From Fomitopsis serialis (lineage: Eukaryota; Basidiomycota; Agaricomycetes; Polyporales; Fomitopsidaceae), in the NCBI RefSeq assembly GCF_022376445.1, contig NW_025955046.1, positions 103,442 through 167,441 on the forward strand: 64,000 nucleotides of DNA. Reading direction: 5' to 3'. The position numbers and the translations under genes were made by a program. Numbering within the stretch: position 1 is the first letter of the stretch; every line of letters starts with the position of its first letter. Under the pieces are notes generated by a model. The model worked only from the letters and a program-made list of their open reading frames with translations, ran no database searches and had not been told where the DNA came from. This document shows positions 1 through 10,252 of the stretch, in pieces.

Positions 1-192
1 ACTGACGTCCCAAATTCGAGCGTTATCATCGCACCTTTCAGCAGTCGAAACTGCGGAATTAACGCATAGGAACGGAGCCCCGACGTGCTCCCTTTCTAGC
101 TTGCTGTAGTCAGGTGCGGCTCTCTGCCGTAGCGAGATTTGGGTCTATATTGACTAGACAAGTACAGTGCGCAAGGTGTCCGGAACCAAATC

Positions 193-1584
193 ATGGCCCC
201 TTCGCAGAGGGTTCTCCGGCCCCGAGCGACCCAGCCGGCTTCGGAGGCACCTGTCCAGGCAAGTCAGCATTCAGGTCATTCTTTTCATATGACTACAGTA
301 CGTCGACGTGTAGCCCAAGGCCAAGCGAATCAAGCGCGTGCGAACGGCGCGGTCTGCGGATCCGGAGCAGAGCGATGCAGCGGCGTACTCATTGAAGCTC
401 CCACTTGAGCTGATCCTACTCATCCTCAAACAGGTCGACTCTCCCCGCACGCTTGCTGATGCAAGTCGTGTGTGTCGCACTCTTCAGCTCGAAGCCGAGC
501 GTCTCTTGTATCGAGAAGTATACGTGGGGCGCGTTCCGCACGTTCGCGGTCTGCACCGGGCTCTTACGAAGGCCTCCAGACGGGCATCCCTCGTCAACGT
601 ATTCAAGGTTAACGACAATGGGCGCATGACTCCCGTGATTCCGCTGGTGATCGAGATACTCCTCATGCTCACAAAGCTCGAGCACTTGGAGCTCAACCTT
701 CTTGCAAACCACGAGAGGCCCGCGATCTTTACCACCGTACTTCGTGCGCTTGCACAGTGCACGTTCAAACTCAAGTCGTTCGAAGGCTGGGTCACCTATG
801 ATGGTGACTTTGTTCACTTCCTCCGACGGCAGACCGCCTTGGAATCACTGTACATACAAGGTCTCAGCACACCTGCCTGGAAGATACCACAAGATGCCCT
901 CCCATGCCTCAAATACGTGCAGACGTATCAAGAGCTCTTTGCGCACAGCATCTGCGCCCCTCACGCAATTACGCATCTCGATCTCACTCTTTATGGATGG
1001 GATGAGCGGGATCTCAACGAGTTTCTTCGAGTGGTACGGCACCAGCTGATCAGCCTCAAGTGCAAACGATCGTCCTTAGAGGTCCGAACTCCCGTTTGGT
1101 CCCTGTTGTCGAATACGATCAATTGCGGGCTCATGCCAAATTTGAGGTATCTCGAGGTAGAAGACGGCAATGATGCCAGCGTATGCACCCACTTCCCATG
1201 CCACCGCATTTATTTCGTTTTTACTAATGCTCTCCACAGTTCCTGCCGTGCTCAGATAATGGTCTCATGCAGACGGGTAGGGACAACGTTGCGCTGGAGA
1301 CGTTCGTTTGGTCTGCGGTGTATAACGACCGCATGTATCTCTTACAAGACGATGACAACAACGCCGCCGCTACCAGCTGCAATCGGCTGGCTTCTGTCCG
1401 TCCCTGGGCGAAGAAGATTCTGAAGACTTTCAGCTCTTTGCGCCGTTTCTTCTATGTCGAGCTAGAGAGGGAAAATAGCAGCCTACAGACGAACTTCGTG
1501 AGGTTGTTCACGTTAACGCCTGATGATAGGCTTGTGGAGGAAAGGAAAGGGCCGAGGGACTTACCTATTTGGAGTGATATCTAA
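193..1584 (+). CDS. F-box protein with leucine-rich repeat-like C-terminal region
   Basis: Predicted protein of about 425 residues, probably a substrate receptor of an SCF ubiquitin ligase (known role of the family). Exons read as 193-258, 314-1180 and 1240-1584. The F-box follows a basic N-terminus (PKAKRIKR) and begins near residue 50 with LKLPLELILLILKQV, followed by the usual ADASRVCRTL helix. The rest is Leu-rich, with strand-like repeats such as LEHLELNLL and NLRYLEVE. The large exon has no ATG before the F-box; an upstream TAG closes its frame. The ATG at 193 joins in phase through a GC-AG intron (259-313, donor GCAAGT), so this start is inferred. Intron 2 (1181-1239) has a TACTAAT branch site. 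It belongs to a family with several members in this window, but is not a close copy of them. Confidence 0.75.
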
Positions 1585-1874
1585 AAACATTATGGACTCG
1601 GGTGCTCCGTGGGCTTTGTGTCTATGAAAATTGAACGGAAACTCGTCCTGATCAAGCTCGTACATCGTACAGGTCAAGGTATGTAAGTGACCACGAAGAC
1701 AGTGGGCGCTTACTTGATAGAGTCTCGGCAATCACCGGCGGCTGATCAGCTGAGTGTTGTGCCGAATATGGCTCAGGTGTTGCCTTTCTTGGAAACACAA
1801 TTTTCGCCATTTTCGCCATCGCCTTCCACTTCAGCTTGCTTGGGTTCAACTTGCGCCCTCCACCTTTCGACGCT
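1585..1874. other. Intergenic spacer, nothing recognised
   Basis: Non-coding spacer of about 290 bases between the F-box gene and the next plus-strand gene. I see no RNA gene or repeat in it. It must contain the terminator of the first gene and the promoter of the second. Confidence 0.5.
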
Positions 1875-2507
1875 ATGACTGCTCCAAAACAGGAACCACA
1901 GGAAGCGGTTCTCCCGCCATCAAAGCCTGCACACAAGCGTCCCGTCGCGAGCGAGAAAGCCCGCAAGGACGCACTCAAAACCATTACGGCTATCCGACGT
2001 GTCTCCGCTTGGCAAATACACCGCTGGCCGCTAGAAAAGCGGATTGTCGACGAGCGCACGCGGGTGCATCTACCACGCACATACCTCGGGAAGGACGGCA
2101 TCGACGTCCGAGTAGTTCGCGCCGGACAGGATCTAAACCAATTTGTTCATCGTTATTACTCAGAGGAGCTCGGGAAGGAAGCAGGCAAGGAGAACGAAGA
2201 GGGGAAGAACTGGGTCAACTTCGTGACACCAGACAGCGTATTGAAGAGAAGGTATGTTATATTCCGTGTTTCGGAGCATTGGCATGGTGTCGGACGATCT
2301 GTGGTTACTGTTTGTGTGTGCCGTCATTGCAGACATGAATACCTAGGACCGGATCCTCGAGTAGCGGGATACCGGTGCGACGTCGCTGGAGATATGCACA
2401 TCAAGTGGTGGGATGCGTTCCTGCAGGATCAGTGGATGAACAAGCAGAAGTGGACTTTCGATGTGAGGATGGAGGAGGATGGGAGATGGGTGGAGATAGA
2501 CGACTGA
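1875..2507 (+). CDS. Hypothetical protein, charged, no recognised domain
   Basis: I do not recognise the family. The ATG at 1875 opens a frame of about 210 codons: a Lys/Pro-rich N-terminus, then a more structured region rich in Trp, Arg and acidic residues, ending with two W-rich segments (KWWDAFLQDQW and WTFDVRMEEDGRWVEIDD). A GTATGT donor at 2252 and a GCAG acceptor ending at 2332 flank an 81-nt segment with no stop and no frame change. This segment is probably an intron, because its translation (a Cys/Val/His-rich stretch) does not resemble the rest. Removing it joins LKR directly to HEYLGPD and leaves a protein of about 183 residues. No signal peptide or membrane segment is visible. Confidence 0.55.
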   Translation: MTAPKQEPQEAVLPPSKPAHKRPVASEKARKDALKTITAIRRVSAWQIHRWPLEKRIVDERTRVHLPRTYLGKDGIDVRVVRAGQDLNQFVHRYYSEELGKEAGKENEEGKNWVNFVTPDSVLKRRYVIFRVSEHWHGVGRSVVTVCVCRHCRHEYLGPDPRVAGYRCDVAGDMHIKWWDAFLQDQWMNKQKWTFDVRMEEDGRWVEIDD

Positions 2508-3520
2508 AGTAGGTTTCATTTTTGCTCTCATCCGATGGTGTTCAATGTTTATCTCTGACGAGACTGTGCTTCGATTGTACAGGACAAATTGTCTGAAGTA
2601 CGAAGTCCGGCTGCAGTAGGGCACTCAGTAGGTGGCTGGCGGTGGAATGTAACAACGCTGAAAACTTTCTCCAGACCAGTGTTGCGCGTCTGGAATGTCT
2701 GTTGGGATACGATGTTTGATTCAGGCCGTCGGGCCTTGTTCATAGTTCAACGTTCAACGTTCAACGTCGGAAACGTCGTATGAAGCTGTAGTAGTACCTC
2801 ACGGGCTTCCCTCGGGCTTTCCTGATCGAGTATGTATGTACAGCATACAGCGCCGAGCGACAACTTTAAATTGTCCCTTCATTTCATGTTCGAAGCCAGC
2901 TGCGCCCTCGTCTCAGCTCCGGACGCACCGGACCGCAAAGATTACAGGATTCTGAATTTCCAGTCATGGCACGCTGATCACTCGATTCACAGCAAAGGAA
3001 CGAGAAGTCTTTTCACACGCGCGACGGCTGTTCGGGGAGTCACATCCAGGCTGCCGCCACCCGGCGGTAGCTCTGCCATGCAAATGACTCGCAATAATGC
3101 ATCGCAGGCATGGACTCAGAAGAAAACGTTTTCTACCCCACTAGGCGAGTCACAATTTCGACTCTTCCATCGGCAGGCTAATGATACCGACGCTTGCCGA
3201 CAGTAAGAAAGGCGGAGTTGTCCAATGAGCCGCACTGCATGCCCACCTCATGCACCGCAGGGTTGTCCGTTGGCACTCCGCAGTGCACCATACCGAGTCA
3301 TTCGCGACAAATCCGCGCCGCGGCACGGAAACTCAACATGATTGTGTTCGCGTGCGCCACTTGTGAAAGGCGATACGTCCTGGCATATAAAGAAGGGCAT
3401 GTACGCCTGTTGTGCTGCAAGCAAGACAGGCCTCTCCGCCCGTTGCGCACTCCCTTCTCCAGACTCGTCTGTCGCACTTCCCCGACTTTAAATCCTTTGT
3501 ACCAAGCTACACCACGACCA
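2508..3520. other. Intergenic region, upstream of the BCS1-like gene
   Basis: About 1 kb without a supported gene. Frames of 90 to 125 codons occur here but have no recognisable content and no conserved splice pattern. It contains a short triple repeat of GTTCAACG at about 2745-2768 and a TATA-like site shortly before the next gene. Confidence 0.5.
3383..3392 (+). promoter_or_regulatory. TATA-like box before the BCS1-like gene
   Basis: The sequence CATATAAAG lies about 130 bases before the predicted ATG at 3521, a plausible distance for a fungal TATA element with a short leader. The assignment rests on sequence and spacing only. Confidence 0.35.
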
Positions 3521-5390
3521 TGAACGCCACTAACGCAACAGCTTCCGTTGCGTCAAGCACTTCTACGCCCCTTCCGGGGGACTTCCACTCTCTCGTGTCA
3601 ACACTGTTCTCGATCTCTGCGCTGGCGGACTGGTTCAACTCTTCGTTGTCGGTGGGGCGCTCGAGACGTGCCGCCGCCACCTGTCTACTTGGTGGGAGCG
3701 ACTAACGCAAGCACTCTGGATCACCGCGACATTCGACGCCAATGACGAAAGCTACAGTGAGTGCTGCCCTCTGATCATGCTCCACCCGATGATGACGCGG
3801 ACTATGCTCATCAGGATGGATGCTCTACTGGCTCTCCCGCAACCCAATCTGGAACGAAGCACGAACGATCGCAGTCTCAACACGCTCGTTCGGGCTGGAT
3901 GCGGATGAGGATGAGGATAGCAGCTCTTCACTGGGCCAGGTCTCTTATCTTCCGTCACTCGAGAGCACGTACAACATCTGGTACAGGGGCCACTACGTGA
4001 CCGTCTCGAGGGAAGAGAGGTCGGAGAATCAGTGGTCTAGCAAGGAGACTTTGCGGATACAGTGAGTCGACAACAACAACGAGCAGCGTTGTCAGAACGA
4101 CATATTGATCAATGCGTGTAGGATACTCTCGCGGAACCGAGCCATACTTCAGAGCATACTCGACGAGGCACGCGAAGCGTTCAAAGCTGCCCAGACGAAA
4201 CTCATCTCGATTCACGCCGCAGACATGTATGTTTTAATGCGGATATTTGTATCTGACCAGGAAGACTGATAGTGCGGCCGCGATTGCAGACATGGAGACT
4301 GGAACTTCATGGCATCACGCCCTAAGCGACCTCTCAGCTCGATCATCCTCGATCCGGGAATCAAGGAGCTGCTCCTCAATGACGCACGCGATTTCCTCGG
4401 CAGCCGCAGATGGTATTCTGACAGGGGAATCCCCTTCCGTCGCGGCTACCTCCTCGTACGTCTATAGCTGGACCCGTATGACGTACCGTTCACTAACACG
4501 TCGACCACCAGTACGGTGCGCCCGGTTCGGGGAAGACGTCCATGATCCAGAGCATCGCAGGAGAGCTCGGGCTGAACGTCTACATCGTGACGCTCAGTCG
4601 GATCGGGTTGGACGACAGCGCGCTGAACGAACTCATCTCGAACATGCCCCGCCGCTGCATCGCACTCATGGAGGACATCGACGCGGCGTTCACCGCAGGA
4701 ATCAAGCGCGACCTCCCGCTGGACATCAAGCGACCGGGGGAGGACGGCGACGCCGAGGACGCGCCAAAGAGCCCGCGCGAGCAAGCACAGGCGCAGGGAA
4801 TGGACACCGGCTCTCGCATCACCCTTTCGGGCCTCCTCAACGCGCTGGACGGTATCGGTGCGCAGGAGGGCCGTATCCTGTTTGCGACGACGAACAACTA
4901 CAAGGCCCTGGATCCTGCGCTCTGCCGTCCAGGGCGGATGGACCTCCACATTGAGTTCAGGCTAGCAAGTCGATACCAGGCGGAGAACCTCTACAAGTGC
5001 TTCTACATGCCCTCTGGCGCGGACGAGCCCGAGGTGGTTAAGGTCGACGAAGGCTACGACTCGAGACGGAGCAGCGTGGGCAGCGATGAAGCCGACGATG
5101 AGAAGACCTCAGAACTCGAACCGCTCCTCTCATCTCCGCCTACACCCTCGCCGCCGTATTCCCCATCGCTGTCAAAGCCTATCAACTCCCTGATACCAAG
5201 TCATCTCCTTCCGCGTAGAGAAGTGCTCGCGCTCGCAGCACGTTTTGCAGACGCGATCCCTGAACGGGAGTTATCGATGGCGAGCCTCCAGGGATACCTC
5301 ATGACGTACAAAAGTCGACCGCGCGAGGCAGTCGATGAGGTATCACAGTGGATCGAGAATGAAAGACGGGCGAGGAGAGAGCGAAGCTAG
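3521..5390 (+). CDS. BCS1-like AAA ATPase, frameshifted near the N-terminus
   Basis: Five exons: 3521-3756, 3815-4061, 4122-4226, 4290-4455 and 4512-5390. The order is that of the BCS1 family: an N-terminal BCS1_N region with GDW..MASRPKRPLSSIILDPG, then PFRRGYLL, the Walker A loop YGAPGSGKTS rebuilt across the last intron, Walker B (CIALMEDIDAAF), and the sensor/arginine-finger region (ILFATTNNYKALDPALCRPGR). A charged insert with SPPTPSPPYSP lies near residues 430-470. Characterised BCS1 is an inner mitochondrial membrane translocase for the Rieske protein; agaricomycetes carry many divergent copies of unknown role, and this resembles those. In exon 1 the frame that fits the family changes from ALADWF to LFVVGGALETCRR at about 3637-3642, as if one base were missing. 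The copy is therefore either a young pseudogene or carries an assembly error. Confidence 0.8.
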
Positions 5391-5677
5391 AATGGACTGC
5401 ATCATACCCGTTGTAATGAAGATTTAACACTGTAGCATACCCGTTGTACACGACGACATGAATGATCTTCACGCTGAATGTCTTCTGAGATGCCGAATCT
5501 TTCTCTTGTCCGAGTGAGAAGGCGACTCATCTGCCATAGACACCTACTAATTAAGGACTCGGAATGAGGCGGTGTATCAAAGCATGTACATGTTGCCATT
5601 TTGGGTAAGTGAGTTACTTGCTTTCCACGTTGCCACCGCGCGCGGGTCTGACTCTGCTTCAGCCACCTCCTCCAGTC

Positions 5678-6125
5678 ATGTCGGCGAACTTGAAGGACAG
5701 CCTGCTCGACCTGTTCGAAGGCAAGATAGTGAGTCAAACTGTTTGTGATATTCAAGCTGATCTTGATGCAACATCCTTCCACAGGATTTCGAGGGGCAGA
5801 AACTCGCTGAGGACATCACCAAGTTCACCTTGATTGCAGCGGCGGTAAGTGGTTCGGTTCGATCCATTCTCGCCGTGAAGCTTGCAGCCTCATATCCTAC
5901 TCTCAGGTGTTTGCGTTCATAGTTGGAGCTCTCTTCCAGTCTCTGCGCGTCACTCTCGGTATCTTCGGGGTCGCCTCGGTCGTTCTCTGCCTAGTATGTC
6001 CATCATAAACTTGATCCGTAGGGGCACACTCACAAGTCAAGCAGATTGTCTTACCTCCATGGCCCATGTACAATCGACACCCTGTACAATGGCTTCCAAC
6101 GAAAGAGTCGGAACCTTCGTCATAA
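5678..6125 (+). CDS. SPC1: Signal peptidase complex subunit 1 (SPC12 family)
   Basis: Non-catalytic subunit of the endoplasmic reticulum signal peptidase complex. Four exons fit in phase: 5678-5728, 5785-5844, 5907-5993 and 6045-6125, giving 92 residues, the usual size for SPC1. The family pattern is clear: an amphipathic N-terminus with DFEGQKLAEDI, a first membrane helix (FTLIAAAVFAFIVGALF), a short loop (QSLRVT), a second helix (LGIFGVASVVLCLIV) and the conserved PPWPMYNRHPVQWL signature just before the C-terminus. Both termini should face the cytosol. The introns are 51 to 62 nt long. The acceptor of the third intron could lie three bases earlier, which would add one Gln. This is a single-copy housekeeping gene and looks intact. 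Confidence 0.9.
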
Positions 6126-6289
6126 TGCATGGTATCGGTTCGCCTTGTCGGGTATAGATGTGTGCAGTGTAGGCTGTAGGTCGTCGTCCCCTCGCACTTG
6201 CTGAAAAGGCCCACCCCAGCAGCGAAAGGGCCGGACTACACTTCTATGCGCCGGCCGTTCTCAGCACTGCCGTTCATCGCGCTCGTGCT

Positions 6290-6601
6290 ATGGGAGACAT
6301 GGATCTACTCCCCCGAAGACTCGAGGCGCGTAAGAAGGAGCACAAGAAGGAACCGCCTAAAAAGGCCGCTCCTGCGAAACCGAAGCCCGCAAAGAAGAAA
6401 CACAACATCAACTGGAAGGAGATCGGCAGCACCGCCGCTACCGTCGCCGGAGAGGGCAAATTCTTCCTGCACTTACCTCGCGAGGATCCGGAGCTCTTCG
6501 CACGTCTGCTCGATCACGATGAGGAGTTGATGGCAAGAGAGGATCTGGTGGAGCTCTTGAGACGTGGTGGTGGTGGTATGGTTCTAGACCGCCTAGACTA
6601 G
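6290..6601 (+). CDS. Small Lys/Pro/Ala-rich hypothetical protein
   Basis: A 103-codon frame opened by ATG at 6290. The first half is strongly basic, alternating Lys with Pro and Ala (EARKKEHKKEPPKK, then KPKPAKKK). The second half is acidic and Leu-rich and could form helices (EDPELFARLLDHDEELM). It ends with a run of Gly and VLDRLD. I do not recognise a family. No membrane segment is seen. The start is uncertain, and the segment could be an exon of a longer gene. It lies about 160 bases after SPC1 on the same strand. Confidence 0.4.
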   Translation: MGDMDLLPRRLEARKKEHKKEPPKKAAPAKPKPAKKKHNINWKEIGSTAATVAGEGKFFLHLPREDPELFARLLDHDEELMAREDLVELLRRGGGGMVLDRLD

Positions 6602-7147
6602 AGCGTCTTAGGGCTAGGATGACGTTTCGTGGAGTCAGCTTTGTCTAGCCTCTTGAACAAATGGCGGTATGTTCCGCCCAATTCGCGTTTCTTGAGACTG
6701 AGTGACTTCAGAACACGTTCACAGCTAAGTCCCCAACGTTGGGCCCCGCACAAAAGGTGCGCATAGGAGCGGAGGTCATCGAGCGTTGGTATTCGGTGAT
6801 CCGGCCACTGTGCCGCTCAACCTGGGCCGACGTAGCTAAGGTCGCGGCTGCCTGGCTCAGCCTTGCCGTCGAATTCCGCCACGTCTGGGAGCCGCTTACT
6901 ACACATAACTTGTCAATCGCCGCTCGTCGAGGGCGAGTTTGCGAGACCGAATCCGACACTAGCGGAGGTGATCCAGGCATCTGTCATGCGTGACATCAAA
7001 CGTCTGCTTCGATGCGAAAGAAATCCCGATCCAATCCATATATACCTCGGAGACATGGACTCGCTCTTGCTCTATCAACTCGCTCTTGCTCTACCAACTC
7101 GCTCTTTGCTCTACCAACTCGCTCTTGCTCTACCCCACCACCAAGAC
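6602..7147. other. Spacer and leader before the alcohol dehydrogenase-like gene
   Basis: About 545 bases without a supported gene. A TATA-like CATATATA at about 7037-7044 precedes the tandem repeat and the ATG at 7148. Frames of 60 to 90 codons in it have no recognisable content. Confidence 0.4.
7060..7136 (+). repeat. Four-unit 19/20 bp tandem repeat in the 5' leader
   Basis: Four head-to-tail copies of CTCGCTCTTGCTCTACCAA, starting at about 7060, 7079, 7098 and 7118. The third has one extra T, and the first and last differ by one to three bases. The array ends only 11 bases before the ATG of the next gene, so it is pyrimidine-rich leader or core promoter DNA. Confidence 0.85.
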
Positions 7148-8525
7148 ATGGCCCGAATAAGACAATTCCGCATTCCCCAGTTCGAAAGCGCAGAGCGCAA
7201 GGGCCGTGACGCTGTGTTCGGTGCAGACTACGTCAGCGCAGTAACCGAGGAGGTCAACAAGCTGGGATGTTCCAAGGTGTACCTCGTCGCGTCGACGAGC
7301 CTGAACGCGCAGACGGATGCGGTCAAGAGATTGGAGGAGGCGCTTGGCAACAAACTGTGCGGAAAGAAGATCGGTGTGAAGAGCCACACGCCGTACGACG
7401 AGGTGCTCCAGATCGCGAAGGAGACGAAGGAGAACGGCGCCGACATTATCGTGACGCTAGGAAGCAGCTCGTACAGTGATGCGGCCAAGGCTGCCCTAGT
7501 GAGTGTCGATTATGTGCGCGAACAAAACACTCACTAATATATACGCGTCGAGTCAGATCATTCACGCCTCGCTTCCCGTTGATAAAATGGACGTCGACTC
7601 CATGGAGTCTTTCAACGGTGGATATGTAGACAAGAAAACAGGCGAATTGAACTCGCCGGCGACCGTCAGAGAACCCACGCTCAAGCTCATATGCGTGCCT
7701 ACCTCTCTTTCAGCGGCGGAGTGGAACGCAAACAGCGGCTGTACGAACCCGATCACACGCAAGAAACAGCACTTCGGTCACCCCGCCTGCGCACCAAACC
7801 TCATTGTGCTCGACCCGCAGCTCTCGCTCACGACCCCACTGCACCTCTGGCTGAGCACGGGCGTACGTGCGGTGGACCACTGCGTCGAGACGCTCTGCAC
7901 CGACAGAAGCAGCGCCGATATCAAGGACACCGCGGAGGAGGGCTTGAGGGCTCTCACGGAGGGTCTGCTGAAGTGTAAGGAGGATGAGACCGATGCCGCG
8001 GCGCGTGCGGAATGCCAGATCGGCGCGTGGAAGGCAGTGCGGTCTATCGTATCCAAAGTCCCACTGGGTGCGTCGCACGCGATAACACATCAGGTAAGTT
8101 GAAGCTTACATACTGAATGCGAGGCCCCTACTAAGCCATGCCACCGAATGTAGCTGGGCGCATTTTGTGGTGTACCACACGGCATAACCTCCTGCATTAT
8201 GCTCTCTCCGGTGCTCAAGTACAACGCGGCGCACTCCCCGTCGAACGCACAGCTGCAACAGCGGGTCTCAGCGATCTTCTGGTCCGCTATACCGGACACC
8301 CTTGTTCGGGCAGGACTTGAAGAAGCTCAGGCTGACGCCGGAGACCTCGTAAAGGCCTTCGTGCAGGCTCTGCGTTTCCCGACGACATTGACGGAGGTGG
8401 GTGTCGGCGAAGATGTATGGGACAACGTCGCGAAGGCGTCCCTGGAAGATGCGTGGGGAAAGACCAACCCTGTGCCGCTTGAAAGCGTTGAGCAGGTGAA
8501 GGAGATCCTCGCGATGGCTAAATGA
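7148..8525 (+). CDS. Iron-containing alcohol dehydrogenase-like protein (maleylacetate reductase-like)
   Basis: Three exons, all in phase: 7148-7498, 7557-8093 and 8154-8525, giving about 418 residues, a normal length for the Fe-ADH family. The N-terminal half is a nucleotide-binding fold with GSSSYSDAAKAA at the place of the family GGGSxxDxxK loop. The C-terminal half carries the metal-site signature HQLGAFCGVPHG, with its two His ligands, built across the last intron. The third region, VRAVDHCVE, has Arg where classical Fe-ADH enzymes have the Asp ligand; maleylacetate reductases also lack that Asp. Known family reactions are NAD(P)H-dependent reduction of maleylacetate or alcohol/aldehyde interconversion; the substrate here is unknown. 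The second intron has a CTACTAAG branch site. A small tandem repeat occupies the leader. Confidence 0.85.
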
Positions 8526-9646
8526 TTGACGAGTCCTGGCCTGTCACCGCGTCATCATGATTACATGCCCTATATTTTTTTTCCTTTTCTCCCTCGTTTC
8601 TCTGCATCGCTGAATGAGTCTCTCAACAGACTCTTACGATGCGATTGCCTATGCGCAAACTCGTCGATGTCCCGCCCGCGCTCTCCTATTCATCTTATCT
8701 CTCTCGCTCTGCTGTGCTTCCAGAATCTCGCGCGTGTATTTGTACTGGGCCGCGTGACGGCGCGGCGCCCTGATCTCCATCGAATTCCCTCTCCCCGAGT
8801 TCTCTCTCCTCCCGCGTCTTCGACTCCGGCACTTTTGCGCGACAAGACGGTTCGCGCGTGGAATAAATGTCGAGTAGAACGTGTCGAGACGTGTTTCGAT
8901 ACCAGTACGTTTTCCATTGACATTCGGCGGCCTAACTACTCTATCTAGACCACCTTTGTCGTCCTCGCTGAGCCCTACGTCTGCCTCGACTCCCGACCTC
9001 CCTGCATCAAGGACGAGCGCACGTGTGTTGGTTTGTCGTCGCCCAAGCACGTCTTCTCTCCGACAACGGCGCTTTCTCTAGAAGTTAGTGCACGATACCA
9101 CAAAAAATGTGACTCAGAGGTTCTACCGTGTAACAACAAAGGCTACATCCTCATTGCGCCCTACTATTGTTCGTTACGAGGTGTCGGGTTGTACATCCAC
9201 TTTCGGCCTGATATGACTCTGAAGCAACAGACACACCTGAGACAAACCTGAGATTCAACGAACTCAGTCCATTCTTAGACCATCTCGTTCCGTTCTAATC
9301 ATAGCCCAGAGCTGTTCCGCCGAGGTCTGCTGCCAGCTGGGGCAGAACACACGAAGTGTTCTTAGTCACCGCATTTCACGGTATCATGTCAGATTACAGT
9401 GCCTAGCTTCCCCAGTGAGACGAGTGTTGCACGTTCGCAATGAATTACGTACCTTATTTGATGTTCATTACCGGTATGTGTATCACTATCCCCGCTTTGA
9501 CATGCGTGACGACTTAGTTACCAGACTCTCCACTGGTTCAACCTATAGGTCGCGGTCTCATGGCCAGGGTCACATCCTGGAATATCAAAATGACACCCTG
9601 ACAAGTACACATCCGCAGCACGTCCAGCAGATAATGGAGCGACCGT
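8526..9646. other. Gene-free stretch, nothing recognised
   Basis: About 1.1 kb after the dehydrogenase gene. It is pyrimidine-rich near 8570-8830 and otherwise unremarkable. Frames up to about 140 codons occur on both strands but none shows a domain, a repeat or a convincing exon chain. Confidence 0.4.
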
Positions 9647-10252
9647 TCACATTACCCACCACTTCGCCTCGCCTTCGCTCTGTACATGCACCATACCCAA
9701 TCCGACGCCCGACGCTATCTTCTTCCTTTGATACCGCCCCCTCGTCGGTGACGGCATGCCAACATCTCCTCGGCTGGCAACAGGTGTCGGAGGAGTGATG
9801 CGTACTTCTACTGCGGCGCCCTCTCCGTCCTCCGTATCGACCTTGAAGATGCGCGGGAGCGAGGGCGAGATGACCACGTTGAGCGTGGACACGGAGGTAT
9901 CTCCGCAGTCTTTCTCGGGGTCGCGGCTGGCCCGCGCCAAAGGCATAGGGGAGCTGATGAGGTCCACAGAGAGCTTGGGCGCGGCTTTGCGAGATGGAGC
10001 CCGCCTCGCACGTCGTTGCGGGGTCTTACTGAGGGGCGCAGGTTTCTCGGCGGACAGATGAGACGTGTCGACGGATACAAGTTGTCGCCGGTGATGAAGG
10101 ATAATACCGGTAGCGGATAAGACGATGAGGACAAACAGCGTTCCTATTACGATGCCAGCTATGGCGCCTGTAATGTTAGAGTGAGTCGGCGTGTCAACGA
10201 TTGCACGCAGTTGGCACGTACCCGGAGCGAGCTCGTGCTTGGAACCAGACAT
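9647..10252 (-). CDS. Single-span membrane protein with Ser/Pro-rich cytosolic tail
   Basis: Minus-strand gene whose ATG is complementary to 10250-10252. A short N-terminus leads into one strong membrane helix (GAIAGIVIGTLFVLIVLSA) followed by HHRRQ, the stop-transfer pattern of fungal cell-surface proteins with a small glycine-rich transmembrane segment. The tail is rich in Ser, Pro, Arg and Thr and ends in KWWVM. A 54-nt segment at 10168-10221 has a GTACGT donor, a CTCTAAC branch site and an ACAG acceptor, with no stop and no frame change. It is almost certainly an intron, since splicing joins ELAPG to AIAGIVIG. No signal peptide or ectodomain is visible upstream, so the 5' end may be incomplete. 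No specific function can be assigned. Confidence 0.65.
   Translation of the reverse strand: MSGSKHELAPGTCQLRAIVDTPTHSNITGAIAGIVIGTLFVLIVLSATGIILHHRRQLVSVDTSHLSAEKPAPLSKTPQRRARRAPSRKAAPKLSVDLISSPMPLARASRDPEKDCGDTSVSTLNVVISPSLPRIFKVDTEDGEGAAVEVRITPPTPVASRGDVGMPSPTRGRYQRKKIASGVGLGMVHVQSEGEAKWWVM

Noticed and set aside
9415..9798. 127-codon plus-strand ORF
   Set aside because: Overlaps the end of the minus-strand membrane-protein gene and has no recognisable content.
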